NCBI GenBank assembly: GCA_965215155.1
Contig: CBDCCY010000001.1
Span: 124,001-188,000, forward strand
Source of the DNA: JAGWAJ01 sp965215155
Lineage (GTDB): Bacteria > Acidobacteriota > Vicinamibacteria > Vicinamibacterales > UBA8438
Reading direction: 5' to 3'
Length of the DNA stretch: 64,000 nucleotides
Shown: positions 7,099 to 16,581 of the stretch, piece by piece
Position numbering within the stretch: position 1 is the stretch's first letter
How the letters are laid out: every line of letters starts with the position of its first letter
The notes under the pieces: generated by a model
What the model was told of the DNA's origin: nothing
Database searches by the model: none
Seen by the model: the letters and a program-made list of their open reading frames with translations, nothing else
Made by a program: the position numbers and the translations under genes

Positions 7099-9195
7099 AT
7101 GCTGCGCCTGATCACCGTTTCCCTGCTGAGTGTCGTCGTGCCCGTCGCCGCATCGGATGCAGCGTCGGCGAGTCCCGTCGCCGCGCCGGCGGAGCGTGCC
7201 GCTGCGGCGCCGGCGGAGGGTGTCGCCGCCACGCCGGCAGAGGGCCCCGTTGCCGGGACCGCCGGCCAGTCCGAGGAGCGCCTCTACCTCCTCGAGCGCA
7301 TCGGCGACGCGGCCATCGCGCAGCTCTACGCCGACGGCTTCGAGGCGCTCGACCTGCGCGAGAAGGTGCTGATCTGGCACCTGTCGAACGCGGCCCTGGC
7401 CGGCCGCGACATCTTCTACGACCAGCGCTACGCCCACGGCCTGGAGATGCGCGAGGTAATCGAGGAGATTCTCACCCACGCCGAGGATGTCGACCTCGAG
7501 GCGCTCGAGGCGATCCACCGCTACACGAAGCTCTTCTGGATCAACAACGGACCGTTCAACAACCTGACCGCCCGCAAGTTCGTCCCCGGGGTCACGCCGG
7601 AGGCGTTCCGCGCAGCGGCGCTCGCCGCGGCGGAGGCAGGGGCTGCGTTCCCGATGCGCGACGGGGAGACGCTCGAAGCGCTCCTCACACGTCTCGAGCC
7701 GGTGTTCTTCGACCCCGCCGTCGACCCGATCCTGACCAACAAGTCGCCCGGCCCGGGCCAGGACCTGCTGCTCGCGAGCGCCAACAACCTGTACGACGGG
7801 GTCTCGATGGCCGACCTCGAGGGCTTCGACGAGCAGTACGCGCTGAACTCGCGCCTCGTGAAGCGCGACGGCGTTCTCCACGAGGAGATCTACCGCATCG
7901 ACGGGAACGGCCGCTACGCCGACGATCTCCGCGAGGTCGTCCGGCACCTGGAAGCCGCCATCCCGTATGCCAGCGAGCCGATGGCGGAGGCGCTCCGGGC
8001 GCTGATCACCTGGTACCGCACCGGGCATCCCCGGGACCGGCGCGCCTACGACATCGCCTGGGTGGCCGACCAGGACTCGCCCGTCGACACCATCAACGGG
8101 TTCACCGAGGTCTACATGGACGCGCGCGGCGCCAAGGGCGCCTGGGAGGCGCTCGTCTACTACGTCAACCCGGAGAAGACGGAGGCGATCCGGACGCTGG
8201 CGGAGCACGCGCAGTGGTTCGAGGACCGCATGCCGTGGAATCCGCGTTACCGGAAGGCCGGCGTGCGCGGCATCACGGCGAACGCCATCGACGTCGTCAT
8301 CGAGATCGGCGACGCGGGTCCGGTCACGCCGATCGGCATCAACCTGCCGAACGATCAGACCGTCCGCGAGCAGTACGGCAGCAAGTCGATCTCGATGACG
8401 AACGTCATCGAGGCCTACGACCTCTCGCGGCCCCCGGCCTACCGGGCCGAGTTCACCTGGGACGAGGCCGAGGACGCGCGCGCCGAGCGCTGGGGCAGCC
8501 TGGCCGGCGACATGACCACGAACATGCACGAGGTGATCGGGCATGCGTCGGGGCAGCTCGCCGAGCGGCTCGGCGGCAATGCCCAGCCGTACCTGCGGGA
8601 GCAGTACTCGGCGCTCGAGGAGGCCCGTGCGGACCTGATCGCCCTGTACTTCATCGCCGACCCGAAGCTGGTCGAGATCGGCATCTTCGACGCCGCGGAT
8701 CAGCCGGACATCGTCCGCGCCGAGTACGAGGCCTACGCGCGCAACGCGATCCTGCAGCTCCGGCGCGTCCGGGAGGGCAACCAGCTCGAGCAGGACCACA
8801 TGCGCAACCGGCAGATGGTGGTCCACTGGCTCATCGACAACACGGAAGCCATCGAGGTGCGGCGGCGCGACGGCAAGACCTACAACGTCGTGACCGACGT
8901 GGACGCGTTCCGGGCCGGGGTCGCCACGCTCCTCGCCGAGGTGCAGCGGATCAAGTCCGAGGGCGACTACGACGCGGCGCGGGCGCTCTTCGAGGAGTAC
9001 GGCATCCGCTTCGATCCGGCCCTTCGAGACGAGGTGCTGGAGCGCGTCGCGGCGGTGGACCTGCCCTCCTACACCGGCTTCGTCATGCCGAAGCTGGAGG
9101 CGGTCACGGGACCCGACGGCGAGATCGCCGACGTGCGGATCTCGTATCCGCGGGACTTCACGCAGCAGATGCTGGAGTACTCGGGCAAGCGGTAG
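7099..9195 (+). CDS. Secreted M49 dipeptidyl-peptidase III-like metallopeptidase
   Basis: This 698-residue protein has a signal peptide (residues 1-20) and an Ala/Pro-rich linker, then the M49 fold. The zinc motif is HEVIGH at 477-482 and the second motif is EEARAD at 507-512, where Glu508 is the third zinc ligand. Eukaryotic DPP III has EECRAE/D at this place, so the Cys is replaced by Ala. The enzyme is expected to cut dipeptides from the N-terminus of oligopeptides. ATG at 7099 is chosen because a Shine-Dalgarno CGGGGGAG lies just upstream and the signal peptide starts there; the frame is open far upstream only because of high G+C. It is divergent from the S9 peptidase. A periplasmic location is inferred; most studied DPP III enzymes are cytosolic. 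Confidence 0.9.
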   Translation: MLRLITVSLLSVVVPVAASDAASASPVAAPAERAAAAPAEGVAATPAEGPVAGTAGQSEERLYLLERIGDAAIAQLYADGFEALDLREKVLIWHLSNAALAGRDIFYDQRYAHGLEMREVIEEILTHAEDVDLEALEAIHRYTKLFWINNGPFNNLTARKFVPGVTPEAFRAAALAAAEAGAAFPMRDGETLEALLTRLEPVFFDPAVDPILTNKSPGPGQDLLLASANNLYDGVSMADLEGFDEQYALNSRLVKRDGVLHEEIYRIDGNGRYADDLREVVRHLEAAIPYASEPMAEALRALITWYRTGHPRDRRAYDIAWVADQDSPVDTINGFTEVYMDARGAKGAWEALVYYVNPEKTEAIRTLAEHAQWFEDRMPWNPRYRKAGVRGITANAIDVVIEIGDAGPVTPIGINLPNDQTVREQYGSKSISMTNVIEAYDLSRPPAYRAEFTWDEAEDARAERWGSLAGDMTTNMHEVIGHASGQLAERLGGNAQPYLREQYSALEEARADLIALYFIADPKLVEIGIFDAADQPDIVRAEYEAYARNAILQLRRVREGNQLEQDHMRNRQMVVHWLIDNTEAIEVRRRDGKTYNVVTDVDAFRAGVATLLAEVQRIKSEGDYDAARALFEEYGIRFDPALRDEVLERVAAVDLPSYTGFVMPKLEAVTGPDGEIADVRISYPRDFTQQMLEYSGKR

Positions 9196-9245
9196 CGCGC
9201 CCTGACCGGCGCGTCGAGAGTCTGCGCCTTCCCGGCGCGCGCCCG

Positions 9246-9875
9246 TCAGCGCGCTCCGGTCTCGCGCAGCCACCCGGGCGGCACGCCTTCCCGGCGCGCT
9301 TCGTCCTCGATCTCCCGAATCTCGCCGGCGAGGCGATCCCGCTCGGCCCGCGTTTCCTCGAGCGCGCCGAGCGCCTCGAGCCGCTGGCGCTCGACCGCGC
9401 CGCGCTGGACGGGATCGTCGATGGCCGTGAACTGCGCCCACAGCCCGTCCGCCCGGTTCTGGAGGGCCGCCGCCATCAGGGCCGCCCGCGCCTGCGCGCC
9501 CCGTGCGGCCGCGATCCGTGCGCGCCAGTAGTCCTCGCCGCGAACCACGGCCGCTTCGGGTTCGGCGTCCTCGACCCCGCCCTCATCCGGGGCCGCTTCG
9601 GGGCCTCCGCCGGGGCCCGACAACGCCGGGCCGGCCGGGTCGGGGCCCGACGCAGCGGACGACGGCAGCACTCCGATCGTGAGGCCCCCGCTGTCCCGGA
9701 GATCGTCGTTCGTGTAGACGCGCGCCTTCTGGTCCGGAGGGATCGCGGCCCGCCGGGCCCGTTCCCTTCGCGCGGCGTCGACGAGCGGCGTCTGGCCCGA
9801 TGCCTCGCCAGCCAGCAGCGACGCGGTGGCGACGAGTGAGAGCGCGAGCCCGAGGCGGCGATGCGTGTCGGCCAT
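9246..9875 (-). CDS. Secreted coiled-coil protein, function unknown
   Basis: A 209-residue protein with signal peptide (RLGLALSLVATASLLAGEASG). A short conserved segment follows (LVDAARRERARRAAIPPDQKARVYTNDDL, residues about 31-59), which recurs at the N-terminus of many exported acidobacterial proteins. Next come a Gly/Pro-rich linker (70-110) and a long helix or coiled coil (113-196). The function is unknown. It starts 7 bases after the stop of the upstream NHL-repeat gene, so they form an operon. Confidence 0.65.
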   Translation of the reverse strand: MADTHRRLGLALSLVATASLLAGEASGQTPLVDAARRERARRAAIPPDQKARVYTNDDLRDSGGLTIGVLPSSAASGPDPAGPALSGPGGGPEAAPDEGGVEDAEPEAAVVRGEDYWRARIAAARGAQARAALMAAALQNRADGLWAQFTAIDDPVQRGAVERQRLEALGALEETRAERDRLAGEIREIEDEARREGVPPGWLRETGAR

Positions 9876-9882
9876 GGGTCGG

Positions 9883-11004
9883 TCAGCGATCGGTGCCGGT
9901 GGTCGGGGTGAACTTCTGGACGCGGCGTCCGTCGAGCGTCTCTCCCACGAGGAGATTGCCGTGCGAGTCGACGGCGAGGCTGTGGGGTGATTCGAACTGA
10001 CCCGCCCAGCGCCCGCGGCGACCCATGGTGGCGATCACCTCGAGCGTGTCACGCTGCAGCACGTGCACTGCATGACGCCTGCCATCGGCAACCACTATCA
10101 GCCGCTGCTCCGGATCCCGCGAGAACGCCAAGTCCCACGGCGTCCCGCCGACCGACCCGTCGCGCAGCGGGGCGACGATCAGCGACTCGGCCATGAACGT
10201 GCCGTCCGGCCGGAACACCTGCAGCCGCTCGTTGCCCCGGTCGCAGACGTAGACGAGGCCGTCGGCCGAGAGCCCGACGCAGTGCGGCGTGTCGAACTGC
10301 TGCCGCAGGGGCGGCGTCCGCGTGAACGCCGGAAGCGGCGCGTCGTCCGCGACGTTCCCGTAGGCGCCCCAGTGCCGGCGATACTCGCCCGTGCTCGCGT
10401 CGAAGACGATGACGCGCCGGTTCGTGTAGCCGTCGCTGATGTACACCTCGTCGGCGGCCGGGTCGACGAAGACATCGGTCGGCTGCCCGAGGAACTGCGT
10501 ACTCCCGCTGCCCGCCGTGCCCTCCCCGAAGTCGCCGATCTGGAGCAGGAAGTCGCCTTCCGGCGTGAACTTCAGTACGTGCGCGTTGTCGGTCGTCGCC
10601 CGCGACGCGAGGTCGTAGGGGAGGCCGCCGCCGAATCCGACCCAGACGTGGTTCCGATGATCGACGTGGATACCGTGGGTCTGGGTGCCCCAGTCGTACC
10701 CCTCGCCGGGGCCGCCCCACGCCTCGACGACGCTGCCGTCGGGCGCGAAGGCGATCACCGGCGGCGTTCCTTCCGCGCCGCGCTGGCTGTTCGGCCGGTG
10801 GACGATCCAGACGTTGTCCTGCGAGTCGGTGGCGACGCCGACGACGTTGCCGAGCAGCCAGTCTCCGGGCAGCTCCTGCGGCCAGTAGGGGTCCACCTCG
10901 TAGGAAGGTGCCGCCGTTGCCGCCGACTGGCCGGCCCGGGCGGCGGGAGCGGCCGCGAGCAGCAGTGCGCCTGCCAGCAGGAGCGCGGGAAGCCGTTGGG
11001 TCAT
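9883..11004 (-). CDS. Secreted NHL-repeat beta-propeller (PAL-like)
   Basis: A 373-residue exported protein (signal peptide LPALLLAGALLLAAAPAARA) built of NHL-type propeller blades: GVATDSQDNVWIVHRP, GIHVDHRNHVWVGFGG, VDPAADEVYISDGYTNRR, GLSADGLVYVCDRGNERLQ and LAVDSHGNLLVGETLDGR. The blades resemble peptidyl-alpha-hydroxyglycine alpha-amidating lyase and other NHL proteins, but amidation is not known in such bacteria, so a binding or lyase role is open. ATG at 11004 starts the signal peptide. The frame stays open upstream of it, into the region now next to the insertion sequence, without coding character. It is the first gene of an operon with the coiled-coil protein at 9246-9875. Confidence 0.8.
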   Translation of the reverse strand: MTQRLPALLLAGALLLAAAPAARAGQSAATAAPSYEVDPYWPQELPGDWLLGNVVGVATDSQDNVWIVHRPNSQRGAEGTPPVIAFAPDGSVVEAWGGPGEGYDWGTQTHGIHVDHRNHVWVGFGGGLPYDLASRATTDNAHVLKFTPEGDFLLQIGDFGEGTAGSGSTQFLGQPTDVFVDPAADEVYISDGYTNRRVIVFDASTGEYRRHWGAYGNVADDAPLPAFTRTPPLRQQFDTPHCVGLSADGLVYVCDRGNERLQVFRPDGTFMAESLIVAPLRDGSVGGTPWDLAFSRDPEQRLIVVADGRRHAVHVLQRDTLEVIATMGRRGRWAGQFESPHSLAVDSHGNLLVGETLDGRRVQKFTPTTGTDR

Positions 11005-11210
11005 GGGGCCGATCCTGCCGGTGTCACGACGACTCCGGGATCCGACGGGCGACCGACTCGCCCCGGGTGCATTGCGGGGTCCCCCGACGGCCTGGAGTGT
11101 TGCGCGATCGGCCGGCGTCGGCGCTGCCGGCCGATCGTAACCTGACGGCTCCCCGGGTGACGCGCCCGCGGCCGGGAGCGCGCCCCGCCGGGCTACGGCG
11201 CAGCCTGCTA

Positions 11211-12368
11211 GTGTCCAACGCCTGAAGTTCTTGACCAGTAGAATCGGCTCGTGGTACGGTCGGCCCGGAAGCGAGGAGGGCCGTGCCGAACCATTACACA
11301 CGAGAGGTCCCGGAGGTCTCGGACGCACAGCGCGAGGAACTGGAGGGTTGGCTGCGCCGGCGCAATACCGCGCAGGCTCTGGCCCTGAGGGCACGCATCG
11401 TGCTGCAGAGCGCCGCGGGACGGAGCGACCAGGTCGTGGCGCAGGCTCTGGGCACGACGCGGGCCACGGTCGGCAAGTGGCGGCGGCGGTTCCTGCGCAA
11501 CGGCTGCGACGGCTTGCTGGACGAACCACGGCCGGGCGCGCCGCGCCGGGTGTCGGACGAGGACGTCGAACGGGTCGTGGTCCGGACGCTGGAGACGACC
11601 CCACGGGGGGCGACGCATTGGAGCCGGGAGTCGATGGCCCGAGCCTGCGGGCTGAGCGCTTCGACCGTCGGCCGCGTGTGGCGCGCGTTCGCGCTCAAGC
11701 CCCATCGCAGCGAGACCTTCAAGCTGTCGCGAGACCCGTTGTTCATCGAGAAAGTGCGCGATATCGTGGGGCTGTACCTGCATCCGCCGGAGCGAGCGGT
11801 GGTGCTGTGTGTGGATGAGAAGTCGCAGATCCAGGCGTTGAACCGTACCCAGCCGGTGTTGCCGATGCGTCCGGGAGCACCGGAGCAGCGGACACACGAC
11901 TATCGACGGCACGGCACGACCTCGTTGTTCGCGGCCCTGAACACCGCCACCGGCGAGGTGATCGGCAGGTGCTTTCGGAAGCACCGCTCGGTGGAGTTCA
12001 AGCGCTTCCTCGCCGTGATCGACAAGGCGGTGCCGCCCGACCTCGACATCCACCTGGTGCTGGACAACTACGGCACGCACAAGACGGCGATGATCCACGA
12101 CTGGCTGGCACGGCGTCCTCGGTATCACCTGCACTTCACGCCCACGAGCGCATCGTGGCTCAACCAGGTAGAGCGTTGGTTCGCCGAGATCACCCGGCAG
12201 CAGATCCGGCGTGGAACCCATCGCAGCACCCAAGCACTCGAGGCGGCGATCAAGGAGTACCTGGCGGTCTACAACGAAGACCCCAAGCCCTTCGTCTGGA
12301 CGAAGACCGCCGAGCAGATCCTGGAATCCCTGAAGCGTTACTGCTCACGTATTTCTGACGGTGCACAC
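11211..12368 (+). mobile_element. IS630-family insertion sequence with TA target duplication
   Basis: The element spans 1158 bp. Its ends begin GTGTCCAACG (left, 11211) and, read inward from the right end, GTGTGCACCG. Over the first 28 positions, counting the flanking CTA, about 20 match. It is flanked by the dinucleotide TA on both sides (11209-11210 and 12369-12370), the hallmark of IS630/Tc1 insertion. One transposase gene fills it. The right TA is also part of two stop codons: it completes the transposase stop (TAG, 12369-12371) and is the first two bases of the stop of the minus-strand cytochrome gene (12368-12370). The cytochrome reading frame is thereby left unchanged. The intact gene and clean TA duplication suggest a recent, possibly active insertion. 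Confidence 0.88.
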
Positions 12369-12371
12369 TAG
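11283..12371 (+). CDS. IS630-family DDE transposase
   Basis: A full-length 362-residue transposase. Residues 14-75 form the helix-turn-helix DNA-binding region (RSDQVVAQALGTTRATVGKW); a second HTH-like segment follows (100-140), then the DDE catalytic domain with Asp178 (VLCVDEKSQIQ), Asp261 (LVLDNYGTHK) and Glu297 (SWLNQVERWF), the DD35E-type spacing of IS630. It starts with GTG at 11283, after GAGGAGGG. No frameshift or stop interrupts it. The last codon is completed by the target-site TA plus one host base, so the stop depends on the insertion site. Confidence 0.95.
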   Translation: MPNHYTREVPEVSDAQREELEGWLRRRNTAQALALRARIVLQSAAGRSDQVVAQALGTTRATVGKWRRRFLRNGCDGLLDEPRPGAPRRVSDEDVERVVVRTLETTPRGATHWSRESMARACGLSASTVGRVWRAFALKPHRSETFKLSRDPLFIEKVRDIVGLYLHPPERAVVLCVDEKSQIQALNRTQPVLPMRPGAPEQRTHDYRRHGTTSLFAALNTATGEVIGRCFRKHRSVEFKRFLAVIDKAVPPDLDIHLVLDNYGTHKTAMIHDWLARRPRYHLHFTPTSASWLNQVERWFAEITRQQIRRGTHRSTQALEAAIKEYLAVYNEDPKPFVWTKTAEQILESLKRYCSRISDGAH

Positions 12372-13702
12372 TCGTCGTTGTTCGTCGTGCGGGCGGCGGC
12401 GCGCTCCGCCGTGATCTGCTCGTAGTCCTCGTCGGTGAGGTACACCACGTTCACGTGCGCGTGGTACATGTCGTCGTAGCTGCGCTGACCCCAGCCGACC
12501 CACTGCGTCGGATCGGGGTTCGCCCGGTTGGCGCTGCTGTTGTCGTGCCACGCGGTCAGCTTGATGATGGTCCCGGCCGGCAGGACGGGCGCCGAATCGT
12601 CCGTGTAGACGTAGTTGACGTGCCAGTTGAAGTCGAAGTTGCCGACGTAGTTCAGCATCTCGACCCGTCCGTCCGGGTAGATCGCCTCCATGGCCATCGC
12701 CTTGCCGCGGATGTGCATGTGGGGCTGGAAGTTCTCCAGGCGCGCGGGCAGGCGGAGCGGGATGAACGCCTCGTGCTCGGTCACCGCGCCCGGCGGGATG
12801 TCGAGGGTCCGCATCGCCTGCCGCACCCCCATCGCCTGGGCGTAGACGCGGTATTTCGGCGTGTAGTCGCGCGGGTAGAGCCAGATGCCGAGCTCCGTCG
12901 AGTCGGTGATCTCCTCGCCCACGGAATGGTAGTGGAGGTCGAAGCGGACCCGCGACCCGGCCTTCAGGAGCTTGCCGGTGCCCTCGCGGAAGATGTCCCC
13001 GGCCTTCCCGACCGCGTACTCCGTGAAGTACGACCCAGTGCCCGGCACCTCGACCGCCGCGTCGAAGTCCTCCGGAGACTCCTCCTGCAGCAGGTAGGTG
13101 ACGGCGTGGTGGACGATGGGCCGGCCCGGCAGCGACGGCCGAACCTCGAGCGCCTTCACCCAGCGATCCTCGGTCAGCCCGGTCTCGACGATCGGCTGGT
13201 ACCACTGGTCCTGCCCCTCGGCGGCCTGGGTCCACGGCGTCGAGCGGACGACGATGTCCGGTTCGCCGAGGTCGTCGTTCTTGTCGGCGAGCCGCCAGAT
13301 GTCGCCGGCCGGCCAGTCGATGGGCGGCGGCAGGTCGTCGGGATTCCCCAGCGGCGCGCCGGCGTCCACCCACCGCACCACGGCGTCGATCTCCGCGTCG
13401 CTCAGCGAGATGTCGTTGGCGAACTCGCGGACGCCGACCGTCTTGTCGATGTGCCAGGGCGGCATGACCCGGTTGGCCACCTTCTCCCGGATCGAGCGCG
13501 CCCAGGGGCGCACTTCCTGGTAGGTAACCAGGGACATCGGCGCCATGCTGCCGGTCCGGTGGCAGCCCTGACAGCTACGCTGCAGGATCGGCGCCACGTC
13601 GCGTGCGAAGGTGACGTCGGCCGGCGCCTGCGCGAGGGCGGGCGCGGCGGCTGCGAACAGCGTGCCGAGGGTCGCGGCGGCAATCTTCCGTCCGGTGGTC
13701 AT
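12368..13702 (-). CDS. Secreted c-type cytochrome with copper type II monooxygenase-like domain
   Basis: A 444-residue exported protein (signal peptide to about residue 25). A single c-type heme motif CQGCH (44-48) lies in an N-terminal cytochrome domain with MPPWH as a likely axial-ligand region. The rest resembles the two-domain PHM/DBH copper type II monooxygenase fold, with copper-ligand-like motifs PIVHHAVTY, DLHYHSVG and PHMHIRGK and a late WHDNSSANRANP. A fused cytochrome could supply electrons directly to the copper site; the substrate is unknown. It begins 11 bases after the 13714-14547 gene, in one operon. Its TAG stop coincides with the TA target of the IS630 element, which supplies the third stop base without changing the protein. 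Confidence 0.8.
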   Translation of the reverse strand: MTTGRKIAAATLGTLFAAAAPALAQAPADVTFARDVAPILQRSCQGCHRTGSMAPMSLVTYQEVRPWARSIREKVANRVMPPWHIDKTVGVREFANDISLSDAEIDAVVRWVDAGAPLGNPDDLPPPIDWPAGDIWRLADKNDDLGEPDIVVRSTPWTQAAEGQDQWYQPIVETGLTEDRWVKALEVRPSLPGRPIVHHAVTYLLQEESPEDFDAAVEVPGTGSYFTEYAVGKAGDIFREGTGKLLKAGSRVRFDLHYHSVGEEITDSTELGIWLYPRDYTPKYRVYAQAMGVRQAMRTLDIPPGAVTEHEAFIPLRLPARLENFQPHMHIRGKAMAMEAIYPDGRVEMLNYVGNFDFNWHVNYVYTDDSAPVLPAGTIIKLTAWHDNSSANRANPDPTQWVGWGQRSYDDMYHAHVNVVYLTDEDYEQITAERAAARTTNNDD

Positions 13703-13713
13703 GGGCTGACTCC

Positions 13714-14547
13714 TCACCTCACGTCGATATCCAGGTACGCGTTCGTCCAGCAGCACTGGAAGCCGCCGGCCATGATCGGGCCCTGCGGCCCCGAATCGTC
13801 CCACGCCAGCACGCGGAGCACGTAGGCGCCGGGCGCGCCGAACGTGGCGGTCGTTGCCGCCCGGCAGCCCTCGTCCACCGACGGGCGGGCCTCGCTGAAC
13901 GTCACTTCGCCCGGCCCGCGGAACTTGCTCCAGACGAGACCGAGTTGCGGCGGATTGCCGGTGGCTCGCTTCTGGACGCCGTCGTCCCGGGCCCAGACGG
14001 TGATCGACAGCGGCTGTCCAGCGCCGGCGTCGACCGCCGCCCGGACCCCGCCCGGGCCTTGCGCCGCGTTGCCGTCCGGCGCGAAACGCACCACCGGCGG
14101 CCGGTTGCCGCTCGTGATCTCGTGAAGGGCGTCGATCTCCCATTCCGGGCGCAGATGGCCGAGCACGGAGAACGTCTCGCCGCCAGCCGTAACCGACCAC
14201 TTCAGCGTCCCGTCCCCGAAGTCGGCGGGCACGCTCACGGTGAACAGGCCGGTCTGCCGGCGGGGCAGGAAGTGCGTCGGTTGGCCGCGATCCGCGGGAC
14301 CCGGCTCGAAGCGGTTGGCGGCCCCGACCGGGATGTCGAGCGCCTGCTCGTAGTTCCGGTTGAAGTACCCGAACGACAGCGAGAACGTGCCGTCGTCGTT
14401 CGGGTACCACCCCTCGAATGCCGGATTCACGCTCTGCCCGACATCATGCGGAATCGGGGCGTCGCGCGATTGCGCCGCCGCGGGGGCGGGCGCGCCGAGC
14501 ATCGCGGCGCCGACGACGAAGATGGCAACCGACGTTCGTGGAGACAC
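13714..14547 (-). CDS. Secreted beta-rich protein, partner of the copper cytochrome
   Basis: A 277-residue exported protein (signal peptide VAIFVVGAAMLGAPAPAAAQ). The mature protein is beta-rich and has no motif I can assign. It begins with NPAFEGWYPNDDGTFSLSFG and ends with TNAYLDIDV, and a near-terminal Cys pair (FQCCWTN) may form a disulfide or bind metal. It is the first gene of a two-gene operon with the copper-monooxygenase-like cytochrome 11 bases downstream, so it may be an accessory subunit or substrate-binding partner. That role is inference from gene order. Confidence 0.65.
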   Translation of the reverse strand: MSPRTSVAIFVVGAAMLGAPAPAAAQSRDAPIPHDVGQSVNPAFEGWYPNDDGTFSLSFGYFNRNYEQALDIPVGAANRFEPGPADRGQPTHFLPRRQTGLFTVSVPADFGDGTLKWSVTAGGETFSVLGHLRPEWEIDALHEITSGNRPPVVRFAPDGNAAQGPGGVRAAVDAGAGQPLSITVWARDDGVQKRATGNPPQLGLVWSKFRGPGEVTFSEARPSVDEGCRAATTATFGAPGAYVLRVLAWDDSGPQGPIMAGGFQCCWTNAYLDIDVR

Positions 14548-14941
14548 GACCGATCAGTATACTGGCCGCCCGCAGATCGAATCCACACCCGCGGGGACGA
14601 CCGTAGTGTCTCAGTTCAAACCGAGGCAACTATGGGGGACGACGGGGGCACGTCAGGAATGAGGGAGTCGCTCTGGGGCGCGAAGCAAGGCGTGATCGCT
14701 CGGCGCACTGGGCATATCCGCCGGCCTCCGGTCGGCGAGGTGGCTCGGGTCGTTGACGGAGCGCGGCCGACAATGCGCGGAAGTCGCGGCCCGGACCTTC
14801 GCTGACCAGCAAGTGGGGCGGCAGGAGCGTCGGCGCTTCGAGGTGCCGGTTGGCCCGTCGCTGAAGATGACCCTCGACCCACGCCTTCGGAAGCCGCCGC
14901 CTCGGTCGCTCCGACCGCCGGTGAGACCGGTGAGAGGAGAC
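14548..14941. other. Gene-free stretch with a possible solo transposon end
   Basis: No convincing gene. Part of it may be the decayed 3' flank of the HNH pseudogene. At about 14603 the plus strand reads TAGTGTCTCAGTTCAAACCG, which shares its first seven bases with the TA plus inverted-repeat end of the nearby IS630 element. This could be a solo end of a related element, but the match is too short to be sure. Confidence 0.3.
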
Positions 14942-16581
14942 TCAGTCCCCAGGCCGCTCGCGCCGCGAGCGCCAGAGCACGCTGAGCGCCCAACCGAGGT
15001 CCAGCCGCTCTCCCTGCCAAGCCGGCGTCGCCGTCCGCGCGTCGATCCCGATTCCGGTCGCCGTCAGTCGGTCGTTCGTCGGGCCGAGCGCCGACCCGGC
15101 CCAGGCGGGCGCCGGCGGAGCCTGCATCAGCGGCCGCCCGCCCGGCCGCAGGAAGTGCACGTCGCCGGCGGCGTCGAGCGTGACGCGGAATCCCTCCTCG
15201 TGCACCGCCCGATGGTGACGCCGACAGAGCAGCACGAGATTGTCGAGCGCCGTCCGGCCGCCGTCGGCCCAGTGCTCGATGTGATGGGCGTCCGTGCGGC
15301 GGTTGCCGCAGCCGGGGAAGCGGCACTGCCGGTCGCGGGCCGTCAGAGCGCGGCGGAGATGGTTCGCGTGCGGCGGCCGACGTCGAGGATCTCGCCGCCG
15401 GGTCCGTGGCGCATCGTGACGGTGGCGGCGTCGCACGCCACGCGCCGGGCGGTCTCCGCGGAGACGTGGATGCCGCCCGCCTCGTCGAGCACGGTCTGGC
15501 TGCCGGCGGGCGGCGTGGCCGGCGCGGCGGTGATGGACGGCGCGGGGCCGGCACCCGGACACGGACCGGCCGTCCGGCGCCACCGCCGGGAGTGACTGCG
15601 TTCCGTGCGGCAGGGTGCGTCGGCGCCGACCGGCGACTCCCTGCCGGAAGCGTCCGACACCGCGCTCGTCGCCCCCGGCGTTCCTGCGGGAACGTCTCGC
15701 GGTTCCGCCAGCGCTGCCGCGTCGACGTGCAGCACCACCTGATACCGATCTCCCGCCGTGCCCTTGTCCAGCCCGCCCGCCAGCGCCGCCTCCGCCACCA
15801 CCCCGATGGCGTCCGCCTGCCGCTGCGCGAGGGTCGGCTGCGCGCCGGCACCGACCGCGGCTTCGGCTGCCGCCGCCGCTTCGCTGGCAACCGCCGCCTC
15901 TGCGCCACCGTCGGGCTCCGGCGCGCGCCGCGCCTCGTGGCACGCCGCGTCGAGCGCCCGCCGCAGCACCGCGCCCACCTCCGGCGTCAGCCGCCCCCGC
16001 ACCACCACCATCCCGGCGTCGTCCACCCACGTCCGCAGCGAACGGCCGGCATCCCGCCGCTCGTCCTCGGCCTCCTCCTCCGCCCGGTCGATGCGGCGCC
16101 AGCCGCGAACGATCCGCTCCACGTGCTCCGCCGTGCCCGCGAGCGCGACGTCGAGCAGGGACTGCTCGTTGGCGGGCGTGGCCACCCGGGTGACGGCGCG
16201 CACCTTGGAGTAGGAGATCCGGCCCCGGCGCATGGCGTCGCTCAGCTTCGGCAACTCGCCGAGCGCGCGGGCCACCCGTACGTGCTCGCGGGCAGCGCCC
16301 GGTGCGAGCCCCGCGCGCCAGCTCAGCCACTCCGCGCACGACAGGCGACCGCTCCAGCCCTCCTGCTGGTCGAACTCGCGGATCAGGACGAGCATCTCGT
16401 ACGTGGCGGACTGGATGCGGGCGGAGAGCTCGGCGATGCGGTCGCCGAGCCGTTCGAGTCTCGCGTCGGCGTCACCGGGGGCCGGCGCCGGCGCGGCAGG
16501 CGCCGAGGCAACCGACGGACCGCCGGTGGCTGCGGGAGGTGCGGGGACGGAGGACGAAACGGGGTGGTCGAAAGTGCGCAT
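14942..16581 (-). pseudogene. Frameshifted DUF222/HNH endonuclease (13E12-type)
   Basis: The N-terminal part (16581 to 15343, 412 codons) is a DUF222 domain, with LERLGDRIAELSARIQSATY, EWLSWRAGL and a long variable linker, and stops at VGRRTRTISAAL. The C-terminal HNH part continues in the -1 frame from about 15360 to 14942: LRRALTARDRQCRFPGCG, then DAHHIEHWADGG and CRRHHRAVHEEGF, carrying the zinc-binding Cys residues and the HNH catalytic His residues. In intact relatives the two are joined as ISxALRRALxxRD. At the junction the minus strand has a single GCGCTC where two would be expected, which would fit a 10-base deletion between short repeats. I call it a pseudogene; a sequencing error or programmed shift is less likely but possible. 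Such genes are often multicopy and mobile-like. Confidence 0.75.

Noticed and set aside
7099..9195. Thermolysin-type (M4) or other HEXXH peptidase
   Set aside because: The motif is HEXXGH with a downstream EEARAD, which is specific to M49.
15335..15370. Programmed -1 frameshift in the DUF222/HNH gene
   Set aside because: There is no heptanucleotide slippery site or downstream pseudoknot; a short deletion explains the junction better.
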